Shown here piece after piece: positions 18,793-26,927 of a stretch of 38,013 nucleotides of DNA (positions are counted from its first letter, which is position 1; each line of letters opens with the position of its first letter). The translations under genes were made by a program, and so were the position numbers. Location of the stretch: NCBI GenBank assembly GCA_031291795.1, contig JARLIJ010000081.1:1-38013 (forward strand), read 5' to 3'. Below the pieces are notes generated by a model. It had not been told where the DNA came from. It searched no databases and worked only from the letters and a program-made list of their open reading frames with translations. This DNA comes from Acetobacteraceae bacterium (GTDB lineage: Bacteria > Pseudomonadota > Alphaproteobacteria > Acetobacterales > Acetobacteraceae).

Positions 18793-19122
18793 ATCGCGGA
18801 CCAGGAGGACCGGGACTGGCAGCGGCTCGACAAATGGCTGTGGTGCGCCCGCTTCATGCGGGCCCGCAGCGACTGTGCCGCCCTGGTCGGCCGGGGTGCT
18901 GTCCGTATCAACCGCCAGCCGACCGAAAAGCCACATGCACGGCTCCGCGTCGGCGATGTGCTGACCGTCCCGGTGCCAGGGACGGTACGGGTCGTGCGCG
19001 TTGTGGCGCTTGCCGCGCGTCGCGGACCGGCAACAAAGGCGCGGCTGCTCTATGAGGACCTCACCGATGCGCCGGCTGCATCTTGCGCCGGGGTTGAAAG
19101 CCCGGCATATCGCCCGGTCTGA
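18793..19122 (+). CDS. S4-domain RNA-binding protein with a non-standard start
   Basis: An Hsp15-type S4 protein of about 109 residues. The S4 motif [19 protein letters not shown] (about 12-30), then [15 protein letters not shown] and RVGDVLTVP, is complete only if translation begins upstream of the first ATG (18856). Between the in-frame TGA at 18775 and LDKWLW there is no ATG, GTG or TTG. The best position is ATC at 18793, three bases after a GGGAGGGAG ribosome site, reading (I)[17 protein letters not shown] at 18790 is the alternative. Hsp15 relatives bind stalled 50S subunits. The gene follows the helicase by 20 bp and precedes fdxA. The start could also reflect a base error (ATG to ATC). 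Confidence 0.78.
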   Translation: MADQEDRDWQRLDKWLWCARFMRARSDCAALVGRGAVRINRQPTEKPHARLRVGDVLTVPVPGTVRVVRVVALAARRGPATKARLLYEDLTDAPAASCAGVESPAYRPV

Positions 19123-19196
19123 ATTTGGCTCCCCGGTGTCTGGCCTCAAGGTCCCCGGCGTCGGGGGCATGTGCGTTTACCATCCGAGGGTCCCCC

Positions 19197-19529
19197 ATGA
19201 CCTACGTGGTCACTGAGAACTGTATCCGCTGCAAGTACATGGACTGTGTCGAGGTGTGTCCGGTCGACTGCTTTTATGTCGGCGAGAACATGCTGGTCAT
19301 CCATCCGGACGAATGCATCGATTGCGGGGTCTGCGAGCCGGAATGCCCGGCCGAGGCGATCGTGCCGGACAGCGACGACAAGGCGGCCGACTGGATCGAG
19401 CAGAACCGCACATACGCCGTGCTGTGGCCCAACATCACGCGCAAGGGCGAAGCGCCCGAGGATGCTGACGCGTGGAAGGATAAGCCCGGCAAGGCGAAAC
19501 TTTTCTCGCCCGAGCCCGGTAAAGCCTGA
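19197..19529 (+). CDS. fdxA: 7Fe ferredoxin FdxA
   Basis: 110 residues. Cysteine spacing matches Azotobacter ferredoxin I shifted by one: C9, C17 and C50 for the [3Fe-4S] cluster, and C21, C40, C43 and C46 for the [4Fe-4S] cluster; the free cysteines C12 and C25 are also present. It is a low-potential cytosolic electron carrier. The C-terminal half includes the conserved [16 protein letters not shown] segment. The ATG has CGAGGG about six bases upstream; the frame extends back to 19125 but without family similarity. It lies between the S4 protein and carD, which has its own promoter. Confidence 0.95.
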   Translation: MTYVVTENCIRCKYMDCVEVCPVDCFYVGENMLVIHPDECIDCGVCEPECPAEAIVPDSDDKAADWIEQNRTYAVLWPNITRKGEAPEDADAWKDKPGKAKLFSPEPGKA

Positions 19530-19548
19530 CGATCTTGGGGGCAACCCC

Positions 19549-19577
19549 CTGACGTAACACCTGTGTGATGCTATATT
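19549..19577 (+). promoter_or_regulatory. sigma-70 type promoter of carD
   Basis: CTGACG (19549-19554), a 17-bp spacer and TATATT (19572-19577) give four and five matches of six to the consensus. It lies 143 bp before the carD start, just past the ferredoxin stop. Confidence 0.55.
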
Positions 19578-19719
19578 GGGCGCTTGGAGATGGTCGTGAT
19601 GCCGCCCCGGGCAGGCTACGGCCATCGTAACCCACCAGGAGCAATCCGCGGGAGACGCCGGCTGCGGTCAGGCGGCAGTTCGCAGGAACGTGGTGCGTGA
19701 AGGACATGAGGTGTCGAGC

Positions 19720-20547
19720 ATGAAGGCAGCGGCCGGAACGGCGGTCTCGCGGCATCCCGAAACGGTGCATGCCCCGGATGAACCCACGCCGGTGGCCAAC
19801 CAGGCGAGCCCCGTGAAGACGCCGGCCAAGGCGGCGCCGGTCGCGGTGAAGAAGGCTGCCCAGCCTGCCGCAGTCGCAGCCGTCGCCAGCAAGACCGCCG
19901 AACCGACACGTAAATCGGGCGCAATCGAGGAAATCGAGGACGACCGGCCGGAGGTGGAGGTGGCTCCGCCGGAGCCCGTGGCAGAAGCGGCACCAGCCGC
20001 AGTGGCGCCGCGCCCGCCGCAGCACGGTCCGATGCAGATCCCCCGCGCCATGGCCAAGGCCGAAATCTTCGTGGAAGGCGACCATGTGGTCTACCCGACC
20101 CACGGCGTCGGCAAGGTCGAGCGGATTGCGATCGAGGAAATCGCCGGCCACAAGCTCGAGCTGATCCACATCACGTTCGAAGAGAACCGCATGACGCTGC
20201 GGGTGCCGGTGGCCAAAGCCCGCACCGCCGGCCTGCGCAAGCTCGCGACCCGGAAGATGTTCGACGAGGCGCTGGCGGTGCTCAAGGGCCGCGCGCGGAT
20301 CAAGCGGACCATGTGGTCGCGCCGGGCCCAGGAGTACGAGGCGAAGATCAATTCGGGCGACCCGTTGGCGATTGCCGAGGTGGTCCGCGACCTGCACCGC
20401 AATGCCGGCCAGCCGGACCAGAGCTTCTCCGAACGCCAGATCTATGAGGCGGCGATGGACCGCCTCGCAGCCGAACTCGCCGCGCTGGACAAGACCGACA
20501 AGTCGGCGGCGGTGACCAAATTGGCGGAATTCCTCAAAACGGTTTGA
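19720..20547 (+). CDS. carD: CarD family RNA polymerase-binding regulator with long N-terminal extension
   Basis: 275 residues. Residues about 1-115 are Ala/Pro/Lys/Glu-rich and probably disordered. The CarD/TRCF RNA-polymerase interaction domain begins at about 120 (FVEGDHVVYPTHGVGKV), and the helical DNA-contact domain follows (KMFDEALAVLKGRARIKRTMWSRRAQEY and onward). CarD binds RNA polymerase beta and stabilises open complexes, especially at ribosomal promoters. Typical alphaproteobacterial CarD is about 170 residues, so the extension is unusual. ATG 19720 is preferred, with GAGG eight bases upstream; in-frame GTG codons at 19690 and 19711 are alternatives. The neighbouring usp gene is convergent. 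Confidence 0.92.
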   Translation: MKAAAGTAVSRHPETVHAPDEPTPVANQASPVKTPAKAAPVAVKKAAQPAAVAAVASKTAEPTRKSGAIEEIEDDRPEVEVAPPEPVAEAAPAAVAPRPPQHGPMQIPRAMAKAEIFVEGDHVVYPTHGVGKVERIAIEEIAGHKLELIHITFEENRMTLRVPVAKARTAGLRKLATRKMFDEALAVLKGRARIKRTMWSRRAQEYEAKINSGDPLAIAEVVRDLHRNAGQPDQSFSERQIYEAAMDRLAAELAALDKTDKSAAVTKLAEFLKTV

Positions 20548-20554
20548 CACCTGC

Positions 20555-20597
20555 CCCGGGGACGACAATCCCGGGGACGACAATCCCTGGGACGACC
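20555..20597. repeat. 15-bp direct repeat, nearly three copies
   Basis: CCCGGGGACGACAAT occurs twice (20555-20569 and 20570-20584) and is followed by a degenerate third copy (20585-20597). Each copy has a short self-complementary CCCGGGG, so adjacent copies can pair as a hairpin 8 bp past the carD stop. It may contribute to termination between the convergent carD and usp genes. The remaining gap to 20696 is GC-rich with small hairpins and no gene. Confidence 0.6.
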
Positions 20598-20696
20598 GGC
20601 ACTCCCAGCTTCACGTCAGCGCCGCGGCGCTTGGTGGGGGCGGCGCGCGTGAGCGCCAGCACGCGCCAAGTCAGCATGCGCCAGTATCGGCGCGCG

Positions 20697-21566
20697 TCAG
20701 TGCGCCATCAGGACCGGTAACGGTGCATCGTCCAGCACGGCAAGCGTGAAGCCGCCAAACACGGCCTCACGCAAGCGTGCATGGCCGTAGCCGCCCATCA
20801 CCAGCAGATCGCAGCCGATGGAGGTCACTGCGGCCAGCAGTGCGGTCGCTGGCGGCCGCGTATCCTTCGGCAGCAGCTTTACCGCGACATTGCCGTTATG
20901 CCATCGCAAGGCGTGGGCAAGCCGCGCGGGGGAGCGATCCGCCTGATCGGCGCCCTCATCGACCGTGAAAATCAGCACGCGCCCGGCGCGGCGAATGAAT
21001 GGCAACGCGGCCGACACCGCGGCGGCAGCCTCCTTGCAGTCCTTCCAGGCGATGGCGACCGTGCCGTCGAGTGTCGGGCCGGACGTCGGCACGGCCGCAG
21101 CTGCGATCAGCACCGGCTTGCCGGTATCGAGCAGCGCCGCCTCTATCACGTCCAGCGCTGACCCACTCTCGCCCCGCCCAGCGACCACGAGGTCGACGGT
21201 GCGCCCATGCTCCGCGACCCAGTCGGCTTCATTACCCGTCTCGGTCAGAAATTCCGTGCTCAGCCCGGGTGTGCCGGGCCGATCCTCCAGGACGATGGCA
21301 TTTCGCCCTGCGAAACCGCGCCATGCGGCCACTGCGGCCTGCTCCCGCGCATTGGCTTCCACCTCCAGGCGGGTCAGCGTGGCCTCGAGGCCGGTCGCCA
21401 TTCCCATATCCGCGGCCGCCAGCGCCGCGACGTCCCGCTGCACGTCAGGACGAACATGCAGCACTGATATATGGCCGTCGAACAGGCGGGCTGCCGCCAA
21501 TGCGGTGGCATAGGCTGGTGCGTCGGACGCCTGGCCCCGCACCGGGAGCAGGATGAGTTTCGGCAT
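20697..21566 (-). CDS. tandem universal stress protein (UspA family)
   Basis: 289 residues, two Usp folds. The first (about 1-150) starts PKLILLPVRG; the second (about 155-289) ends with the nucleotide-binding motif GGYGHARLREAVFGGFT and the closing strand APLPVLMAH. Usp proteins help cells survive stasis, oxygen limitation and other stress. The ATG at 21566 is fixed by AGGAGGT six bases upstream. An FNR/FixK-like box lies about 150 bp before the start, fitting the oxygen-responsive control known for many usp genes. The first domain lacks an obvious GxxGxxxxxxxxxG(S/T) motif, so only the second may bind ATP. Confidence 0.92.
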   Translation of the reverse strand: MPKLILLPVRGQASDAPAYATALAAARLFDGHISVLHVRPDVQRDVAALAAADMGMATGLEATLTRLEVEANAREQAAVAAWRGFAGRNAIVLEDRPGTPGLSTEFLTETGNEADWVAEHGRTVDLVVAGRGESGSALDVIEAALLDTGKPVLIAAAAVPTSGPTLDGTVAIAWKDCKEAAAAVSAALPFIRRAGRVLIFTVDEGADQADRSPARLAHALRWHNGNVAVKLLPKDTRPPATALLAAVTSIGCDLLVMGGYGHARLREAVFGGFTLAVLDDAPLPVLMAH

Positions 21567-21714
21567 CGCACGACCTCCTGAAAGTCTGGCCGCCACGGCG
21601 TCAGTCCCGGAGGCGACAGCCCCTTTGGCCATGAACCGGTCTGGGCCCAGGAACCTCTGGGTCCGTCAACATACTGGCCCAATCCCAGAATGAGAGCACG
21701 CCCGTATTGCCCCC

Positions 21715-21728
21715 TTGACGCGGGTCAA
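21715..21728. promoter_or_regulatory. FNR/FixK-type binding site
   Basis: TTGAC-GCGG-GTCAA is a perfect palindrome matching the FNR/CRP-family half-site pattern TTGAY-N4-RTCAA. It lies upstream of usp on the minus strand. A -10-like CATTCT at 21692-21687 would place the transcription start near 21680, so the box would be centred about 41 bp upstream, the classical activating position. Confidence 0.6.
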
Positions 21729-21735
21729 TCGACTA

Positions 21736-23181
21736 TCAGGACTCCAGCATGCGCCGCAGCAGCTCGACATCCTCGGCGAAACTGCTGTCACACTGCATCA
21801 GCTCGCCGATCCGGCTGACGGCATGCATCACGGTGGTATGGTCCCGGTTGCCGAACTTGCGGCCGATCTCCGGCAGGCTGCGGCTGGTGAGCTGCTTGGC
21901 GAGGTACATCGCGACCTGGCGCGGCCGCGCCACAGCACGCGCGCGGCGGGCGGAGGACATGTCGGTCAGGCGGATATTGTAATGTTCCGCCACCTTGCGC
22001 TGGATTTCCTCGATCGTCACCCGCCGGTCGTGCGCCTTCAGGATATCGTGCAGCACTTCCTGCGCGGATTCCAGGGTGATCGGCCGGCCGAACAGGTTGG
22101 CATGCGCGACCAGGCGATTGAGCGCGCCCTCCAGCTCCCGCACGTTGGAGGTGATCTTGTGCGCCAGGAACTCCATCACCTTGCTGGGCACCGGGATTCC
22201 GGCGCGCGCGGCCTTGGCCTCCAGGATGGAGATGCGCAGCTCGAACGTCGTGGCATGCAGGTCGGCCACCATGCCGCAGCCAAGGCGGGTGCGCAGCCGA
22301 TCCTCCAGCCCCGACAGGTCGGAGGGCGACTTGTCCGCCGACACCACGATCTGCCGCCCGGCATCCACCAGGGCGTTGAAGGTGTGGAAGAATTCTTCCT
22401 GCGTGTTGTCCTTGCCGATCAGGAACTGCAGGTCGTCGATCATCAGCACGTCGACGCTGCGCAGGGTTTCCTTGAACTCCATCGTCGACTGGCTGCGGAT
22501 CGCGGCGATGAAGCGGTACATGAACTTCTCGGCCGACATATAGGCAACCGAGACCGGGCGGCGCTGCTCGCCGGCCTGGCGCGAGGCCATTTCCCAGGCG
22601 ATCGCGTGCATTAGATGGGTCTTGCCCAGCCCGACACCGCCGTACAGGAACAGCGGATTGAACCCGGCACTCGACGGCAGTTCAGCCACGCGCCGCGCGC
22701 AGGCATAGGCGAATTCGTTCGGCTTCCCCACCACGAACCCGTCGAACGTGAAGCGTGGATCGAGCGCGGCGGTCAGATCGGGGCGGGGTTCGGCGCGGTC
22801 TTCGTTCCGGCTGGCAGCAAACAGGGCGGTGGGCGGCTCGACAGGCGGCGGTTCGGCGGTCTGCGCCAGGCTTTCGGCCAGCGGACCGATCGGCCCCATC
22901 GCGCCTCCCACCCGGATTTCCACGCGCCGGACCGTGGGGACCTCAGCGTGCCAGAGTGCGCTGAGTCGATCACCATAGCGGCTGCGCACCCAGTCGCGCA
23001 GGAACCGGGTTGGCAGGTGAACGGTCACCTCGTCGCCGTCAACACCTGCGAGCGTCATTTGCCGCAGCCAGGTGCGGTATTCGACCTCACCAACTTCGTG
23101 CTGCAGGCGTCCCCGGATGCGGGCCCATTGGGCGGCGATTTGCGGCGTCTCCACGATTTCCAGCTCCGTGATCGTGGCCAT
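21736..23181 (-). CDS. dnaA: chromosomal replication initiator DnaA
   Basis: 481 residues, usual length. Domain I occupies about 1-90 (WLRQMTLAGVDGDEVTVHLP), followed by a Pro-rich linker. The AAA+ core has Walker A GGVGLGKTH (181-189, K187), Walker B VLMIDDLQFL and sensor segments. The domain IV DNA-binding helix has the signature FGNRDHTTVMHAVSRI. DnaA opens the replication origin with ATP bound. The ATG 23181 is preceded by GGAG. The AT-rich gap 23182-23617 separates it from rpsT, a common neighbour. I found no clear DnaA boxes there, so the origin is probably elsewhere. Confidence 0.97.
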   Translation of the reverse strand: MATITELEIVETPQIAAQWARIRGRLQHEVGEVEYRTWLRQMTLAGVDGDEVTVHLPTRFLRDWVRSRYGDRLSALWHAEVPTVRRVEIRVGGAMGPIGPLAESLAQTAEPPPVEPPTALFAASRNEDRAEPRPDLTAALDPRFTFDGFVVGKPNEFAYACARRVAELPSSAGFNPLFLYGGVGLGKTHLMHAIAWEMASRQAGEQRRPVSVAYMSAEKFMYRFIAAIRSQSTMEFKETLRSVDVLMIDDLQFLIGKDNTQEEFFHTFNALVDAGRQIVVSADKSPSDLSGLEDRLRTRLGCGMVADLHATTFELRISILEAKAARAGIPVPSKVMEFLAHKITSNVRELEGALNRLVAHANLFGRPITLESAQEVLHDILKAHDRRVTIEEIQRKVAEHYNIRLTDMSSARRARAVARPRQVAMYLAKQLTSRSLPEIGRKFGNRDHTTVMHAVSRIGELMQCDSSFAEDVELLRRMLES

Positions 23182-23578
23182 CCTGTGCTCCCATGCACCG
23201 GCGGTTGGCACCCGCCGAACCCTCAGCACGTGCCGCGGATTTCCACCGCGGAAGCGAAAACTTCCCACCCGGGCGTATCGGGGGGTCGGAAATTACGGGT
23301 GAAGGGCGGCCGGCTTGGCCGCATCGATGGAGGTAGGTTAAGGCGGCATGAACAGCGTGGCAATGGCAAACTTGAAGGGGCAGCACTATCGCAAATTAAG
23401 TCACCAGTTACGACAAATCTTGCAACAAGATTGCCAAATACGATGATCACTTCTCTGAAGTATGACTTATGTAGTATTGTGTCGCGGAGCAACGCTCGAC
23501 ATGACACGCACGATCAAACACAGTCCTGAGACTGCTTGCTCGCTTAACAGATATCACCATTACACTTGTCGTCACATA
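23182..23578. other. dnaA upstream region, AT-rich
   Basis: About 400 bp with no gene. The part at about 23380-23578 is AT-rich. A perfect inverted repeat AATCTTG-CAA-CAAGATT lies at 23416-23432, some 235 bp upstream of the dnaA start, and could be an operator. I found no close match to TTATNCACA on either strand. The dnaA promoter should lie here, but I could not pick one confidently. Confidence 0.5.
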
Positions 23579-23600
23579 CGGTCAACCTCCCGGTTGACCG
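23579..23600 (-). terminator. hairpin downstream of rpsT
   Basis: A 9-bp perfect stem (CGGTCAACC with GGTTGACCG) around a four-base loop lies 18 bp past the rpsT stop. No T run follows on the minus strand. It probably ends rpsT transcription before dnaA. Confidence 0.6.
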
Positions 23601-23617
23601 TTTGGACGAGGAAATTT

Positions 23618-23887
23618 TCAGCCCGCGACGAGTGCCTTGATACGGGCTGAAAGCCGCGACAGCTTGCGTGCGACTGTGTTGTCGTGGATCACGCCCTTGT
23701 CCGCCGCGCGCTGCATCTCGGGCTGCGCCGCACGCAGGGCCTCGGCCGCCGCGGCCTTGTTGCCGCCGGCGATCGCCATTTCGACCTTCTTCACAAAGGT
23801 CCGCATCCGCGACTTCCGTGCGTGGTTGCGCTCGGTGCGTCGCTCGGTCTGACGAATGCGCTTGCGCGCTGAAGCAGTATTGGCCAT
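23618..23887 (-). CDS. rpsT: 30S ribosomal protein S20
   Basis: 89 residues beginning [13 protein letters not shown], the standard S20 N-terminus, rich in Lys, Arg and Ala. It binds 16S rRNA early in 30S assembly. The family-typical C-terminal [13 protein letters not shown] is present. The frame continues upstream to 23923 with [12 protein letters not shown], but S20 proteins begin at MANTAS, so 23887 is the start; the ribosome site there is weak. The gene is upstream of dnaA on the same strand. Confidence 0.96.
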   Translation of the reverse strand: MANTASARKRIRQTERRTERNHARKSRMRTFVKKVEMAIAGGNKAAAAEALRAAQPEMQRAADKGVIHDNTVARKLSRLSARIKALVAG

Positions 23888-24047
23888 GTGCTCGTTTTGT
23901 TGTTTGCGCGATATAACAGCCACCCGCCGGCGGAACCGGCAGGTGGCGGGGAGGCGCTGTTCTAGGCATGCCGTTCCCCCGAGTCAAGAAACCTCGCTCC
24001 GGTCCGGTTCGACAAGGAACATGGCCGGAACTGCGACATTTCGGCCA

Positions 24048-25517
24048 TCACAGGATCAGGCCAGGCCGGGTTTCTGCGTCCAGCGGCCAGATCGGCCGCT
24101 GGACACGGGTGTACGGGATCCGGCGGTAGTCCCGGCTCAACGGGCCGTCGGCATCGACGTAGATCACGTTCTGCGCGACCGGTCCGAACGCCGCCATGAA
24201 ATGGTTGGTCGACTTTACCAGCAGCAATTTCAATTCGGTCGGCTCGATGCCGAGGTTGCGGAACAGCTCCAACCCCAGCGCCTGGGTGCGGTTGCTGATC
24301 AGCACCACCTGCACGCCGCCGACCTGCACCGCGGCGCAATCGCCCAGCGGCACCTGGGTCGGGCCGAAGCTCTGCCAGCAATCCCGCCGCAGGCCCGTCA
24401 CGGTCACTTCGGCGTCCGCCGGCGTGCCCGACGCCGGCCCCGTCTTGCCGCCGAAGCGCAGCGGGAAGCGGGCGCCCAGACCGGCATCGAAGCACAGCCG
24501 CACCGCGATCGGGTCCCAGATCGGCCCGACGGCCGCGTCCGACACCGCCCGCTCGATCAGCCGGCGCAAGATCGTGGTGTTGTCCGAGGGCGCGCCTCCG
24601 CCTGCGTTATCCGCCGGGTCGGCCATCACGACCGGGTTGCCGTTGAACGCCAGGGCTGCGTCGATCGCCGCCTCGACCGGCAGGTAGTCCGGTGCGGTGC
24701 GCCCGCGCATGCCAATGAACTCCTGGCCTATTTCGGTGGCCAGCCGGTCGGCCTGCGCCTTGTCGCCATCCGTCACCACCAGGATGCGGCCCGACAGCTC
24801 CGCGACGTCGGCATAGGGGAAGCAGTGGCAGATCGAGACCGACAGCACCCCGTCCTTGCCCTCCAGTGCGGCGGTCTTGTCGACGAAGGCGCGCATCAGC
24901 GGCAGCGTCGTGGGGTAGCTGCCGATCTGCCGGCAGTCGTACAGCGACATCACCGGCCGGATCTCCCGACGGATGGCCCGGAGCACCAGGGTGAGCAGGT
25001 CCTCGGCCCGCTCCACCACATCGGTGTGTGGAAATTCCTTATAAAGAATGATGATGTCGGACAGCCGCACGCGCTGCAGGGTCAGGTGGCAGTGCGGATC
25101 CAGCTCTACCCCGATCACGCAATCCGGCCCGACCAGGGCCCGCACCCGCGCGATCACGTCACCCTCCACGTCATCATAGCCATGGGCCACCATCGCGCCG
25201 TGCAGGCCGAGCAGGACACCGTCGAGCGGGAGGGCCGCCTGCACCTGGCCGAGGATCTCGTCGCGCATCGCCTCATAGTCGGCCCGATTGGTGGTGCCGG
25301 CCGGACTGGCGGCGAAGCAGCTGCCTTCGACCAGGGCGAAGCCCTCGGCGGCGGCCCGCCGGCGGGCAACCCAGAGCGGGGCGGTGCACATCAGCGGCGT
25401 ATCGTCGGGATGCTCGCCAGGACGGAGGAACACGCTCTCCTTGTAGGCCTCCAGGCTGGTGGGCAAGGGCGAGAAGGTGTTGGTCTCGGTGGCGATGGTA
25501 GCGGCGAACATGCGCAT
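24048..25517 (-). CDS. M81 family metallopeptidase (MlrC-like)
   Basis: 489 residues, full length for the family (MlrC of microcystin degradation is the named member). The zinc ligands are visible as D140 and H142 (ELDPHCHL) and H164 (FPHTD). Residues 1-290 form the DUF1485 domain (ATIATETNTFSP at the start) and the rest the MlrC C-terminal domain (MADPADNAGGGAPSDNT). Most relatives are not microcystin-related and probably act on small amide-bond substrates. ATG 25517 follows GGAGG. It is third in a minus-strand series with a PLP enzyme and a GMC oxidoreductase, behind a LysR gene, suggesting a catabolic set. Confidence 0.88.
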   Translation of the reverse strand: MRMFAATIATETNTFSPLPTSLEAYKESVFLRPGEHPDDTPLMCTAPLWVARRRAAAEGFALVEGSCFAASPAGTTNRADYEAMRDEILGQVQAALPLDGVLLGLHGAMVAHGYDDVEGDVIARVRALVGPDCVIGVELDPHCHLTLQRVRLSDIIILYKEFPHTDVVERAEDLLTLVLRAIRREIRPVMSLYDCRQIGSYPTTLPLMRAFVDKTAALEGKDGVLSVSICHCFPYADVAELSGRILVVTDGDKAQADRLATEIGQEFIGMRGRTAPDYLPVEAAIDAALAFNGNPVVMADPADNAGGGAPSDNTTILRRLIERAVSDAAVGPIWDPIAVRLCFDAGLGARFPLRFGGKTGPASGTPADAEVTVTGLRRDCWQSFGPTQVPLGDCAAVQVGGVQVVLISNRTQALGLELFRNLGIEPTELKLLLVKSTNHFMAAFGPVAQNVIYVDADGPLSRDYRRIPYTRVQRPIWPLDAETRPGLIL

Positions 25518-25633
25518 TTCGGCGGGCCTCCGGCTGGTGTCCTGCCCCGAAGTTCGCTGCCCTTTGCAGCGGATGTAGGGGATCAGCAGGCCACTGAAAA
25601 CAAAGGGCTGGCGTCCCCTGGCGGGCGTCGTTC

Positions 25634-26785
25634 TCAGATGCGCAACCGCGCCCCGATGATGGCAGCATGGTGCGGCGCGAGCGAGACCGGCGAGAACAGC
25701 AGCACGCCGTCCAGCCGGCGCGCGAGCGAGCAATGGATCGGCGGATCGCCCGCGGCCAGGCGGGCGGCGACCCCGTCGGGATCGCCGGTCGTGAGTTCCA
25801 GCAGCGGCACCGGCCGTTCCAGGATCCGAAGTTCAGGCGGATTGCCGGCCGCCGCGGCGATGGCTTCCAGGATTGCGCGCCATGCGACGTGCCGCGCGCG
25901 CTCGTCTTCACTGGCGAACCGTTCCAGCGCAACCAGCAGGCCGACGATCTCTTCCTTGCCGGTCTTGCAGGAGCGGCCGATGCCGTGCAGCGGCAGGCCG
26001 GGCAGCTGGGCCAGTGGCGCGAATTCCGCCGGCGGGAGGAACTGCGCGGGAAACAGGTCCAGGTCGAGCATCTGGATCAGCGCGGAACTGACCAGGTCGC
26101 GCCGGCCGCACAGGATGCCGGACGCCTGCGGGCCGCCGATCGCCTTGCCGCCGCTGAACGCGACCAGGTCGGCGCCCTCGGCCAGGAACCGCTGCAGGTT
26201 GCCGGCCGGCGGAAGCTGCGCCGCCGCGTCCACCATCAGCGGCAGTTGGTGCGCGCGGGCGACCGCGGCGACCTCCGGCAAGGTGGGCAGCGATTGCGGC
26301 TGAGCGAGCCAGAGGATGCCGGCGGTCTGTGGGGTGATCGCGGCCTCGATCTCCCATGGCGCCGCGTCGCGCACGCCGGGGCCGCTGTAGCGGTCCGGAA
26401 TGCCGACCTCCACGATGCGCCCGCCGGCCAGGGTCAGGACCCGGTCGTACATGTTGCGCTGGCTGCGCACGACCAGGAAGTCCCGCTGCGGTCCGGCGTC
26501 GGGCAGTCGATTCATCCGCGCCGGGTCGAGGCCGGCGAGGCAGGCAGCGGCGCCCAGCAGCAGGCCGGCCGAGGCGCCGGCGGTGACGATCCCCGCCTCG
26601 GCCCCTGTCACCCGTGCGATCACCCGGCTGGCGCCGGCCTGTAAGGCAAGCATGTCCACGCATTCGCCGGAAGCTGCCTGCATGGCAGCCGTGACGTCGG
26701 GGTGCATCCGGCCGCCCGACAGCCGGGTGACGGTGCCGCAGGCGTTGATCACGGTCGGTACGCCGAATTGGGCGTAGATGCTCAT
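25634..26785 (-). CDS. SelA-like PLP-dependent enzyme
   Basis: 383 residues, fold type I, of the selenocysteine-synthase / D-glucosaminate-6-phosphate ammonia-lyase group. It is not true SelA, which is longer. The PLP lysine is K214 in FSGGKAIGGPQASG and the ring-nitrogen aspartate D186 in MVDAAAQLPP. The N-terminus has the characteristic VINACGTVTRLSGG. Relatives catalyse beta- or gamma-elimination on amino acids or sugar acids; the substrate is unknown. The start at 26785 is the family N-terminus, with a weak ribosome site. The gene lies between the M81 peptidase (116-bp gap) and the GMC oxidoreductase (142-bp gap), a frequent companion arrangement for M81 proteins. Confidence 0.85.
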   Translation of the reverse strand: MSIYAQFGVPTVINACGTVTRLSGGRMHPDVTAAMQAASGECVDMLALQAGASRVIARVTGAEAGIVTAGASAGLLLGAAACLAGLDPARMNRLPDAGPQRDFLVVRSQRNMYDRVLTLAGGRIVEVGIPDRYSGPGVRDAAPWEIEAAITPQTAGILWLAQPQSLPTLPEVAAVARAHQLPLMVDAAAQLPPAGNLQRFLAEGADLVAFSGGKAIGGPQASGILCGRRDLVSSALIQMLDLDLFPAQFLPPAEFAPLAQLPGLPLHGIGRSCKTGKEEIVGLLVALERFASEDERARHVAWRAILEAIAAAAGNPPELRILERPVPLLELTTGDPDGVAARLAAGDPPIHCSLARRLDGVLLFSPVSLAPHHAAIIGARLRI

Positions 26786-26927
26786 GGCAGGCAGGCCGCT
26801 ATCGGCGTTGTGCCCGCGCCGCCGAGCGCCGTGGCTGTGCCTGGCACGCCAATCAAGGCGTCGTGGCTGTGCATGCGGCAAAGCTTCGGGTGCCCGGCCG
26901 AACGCCAGGCATGACAATGGCGGGCGG

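Noticed and set aside
19537-19549. GGGGG-CAA-CCCCC hairpin as the fdxA terminator
   Set aside because: Five-bp stem, three-base loop and no T run; it also abuts the carD -35 element, so function is unclear.
20555-20597. Short CRISPR-like array
   Set aside because: Only about three contiguous 15-bp copies with no spacers and no cas genes; it is a simple tandem repeat.
23182-23617. Replication origin next to dnaA
   Set aside because: The region is AT-rich but I found no convincing DnaA boxes on either strand.
26831-26872. 10-bp direct repeat GTGGCTGTGC upstream of the SelA-like gene
   Set aside because: Two copies 32 bp apart in GC-rich DNA; too weak to call an operator.
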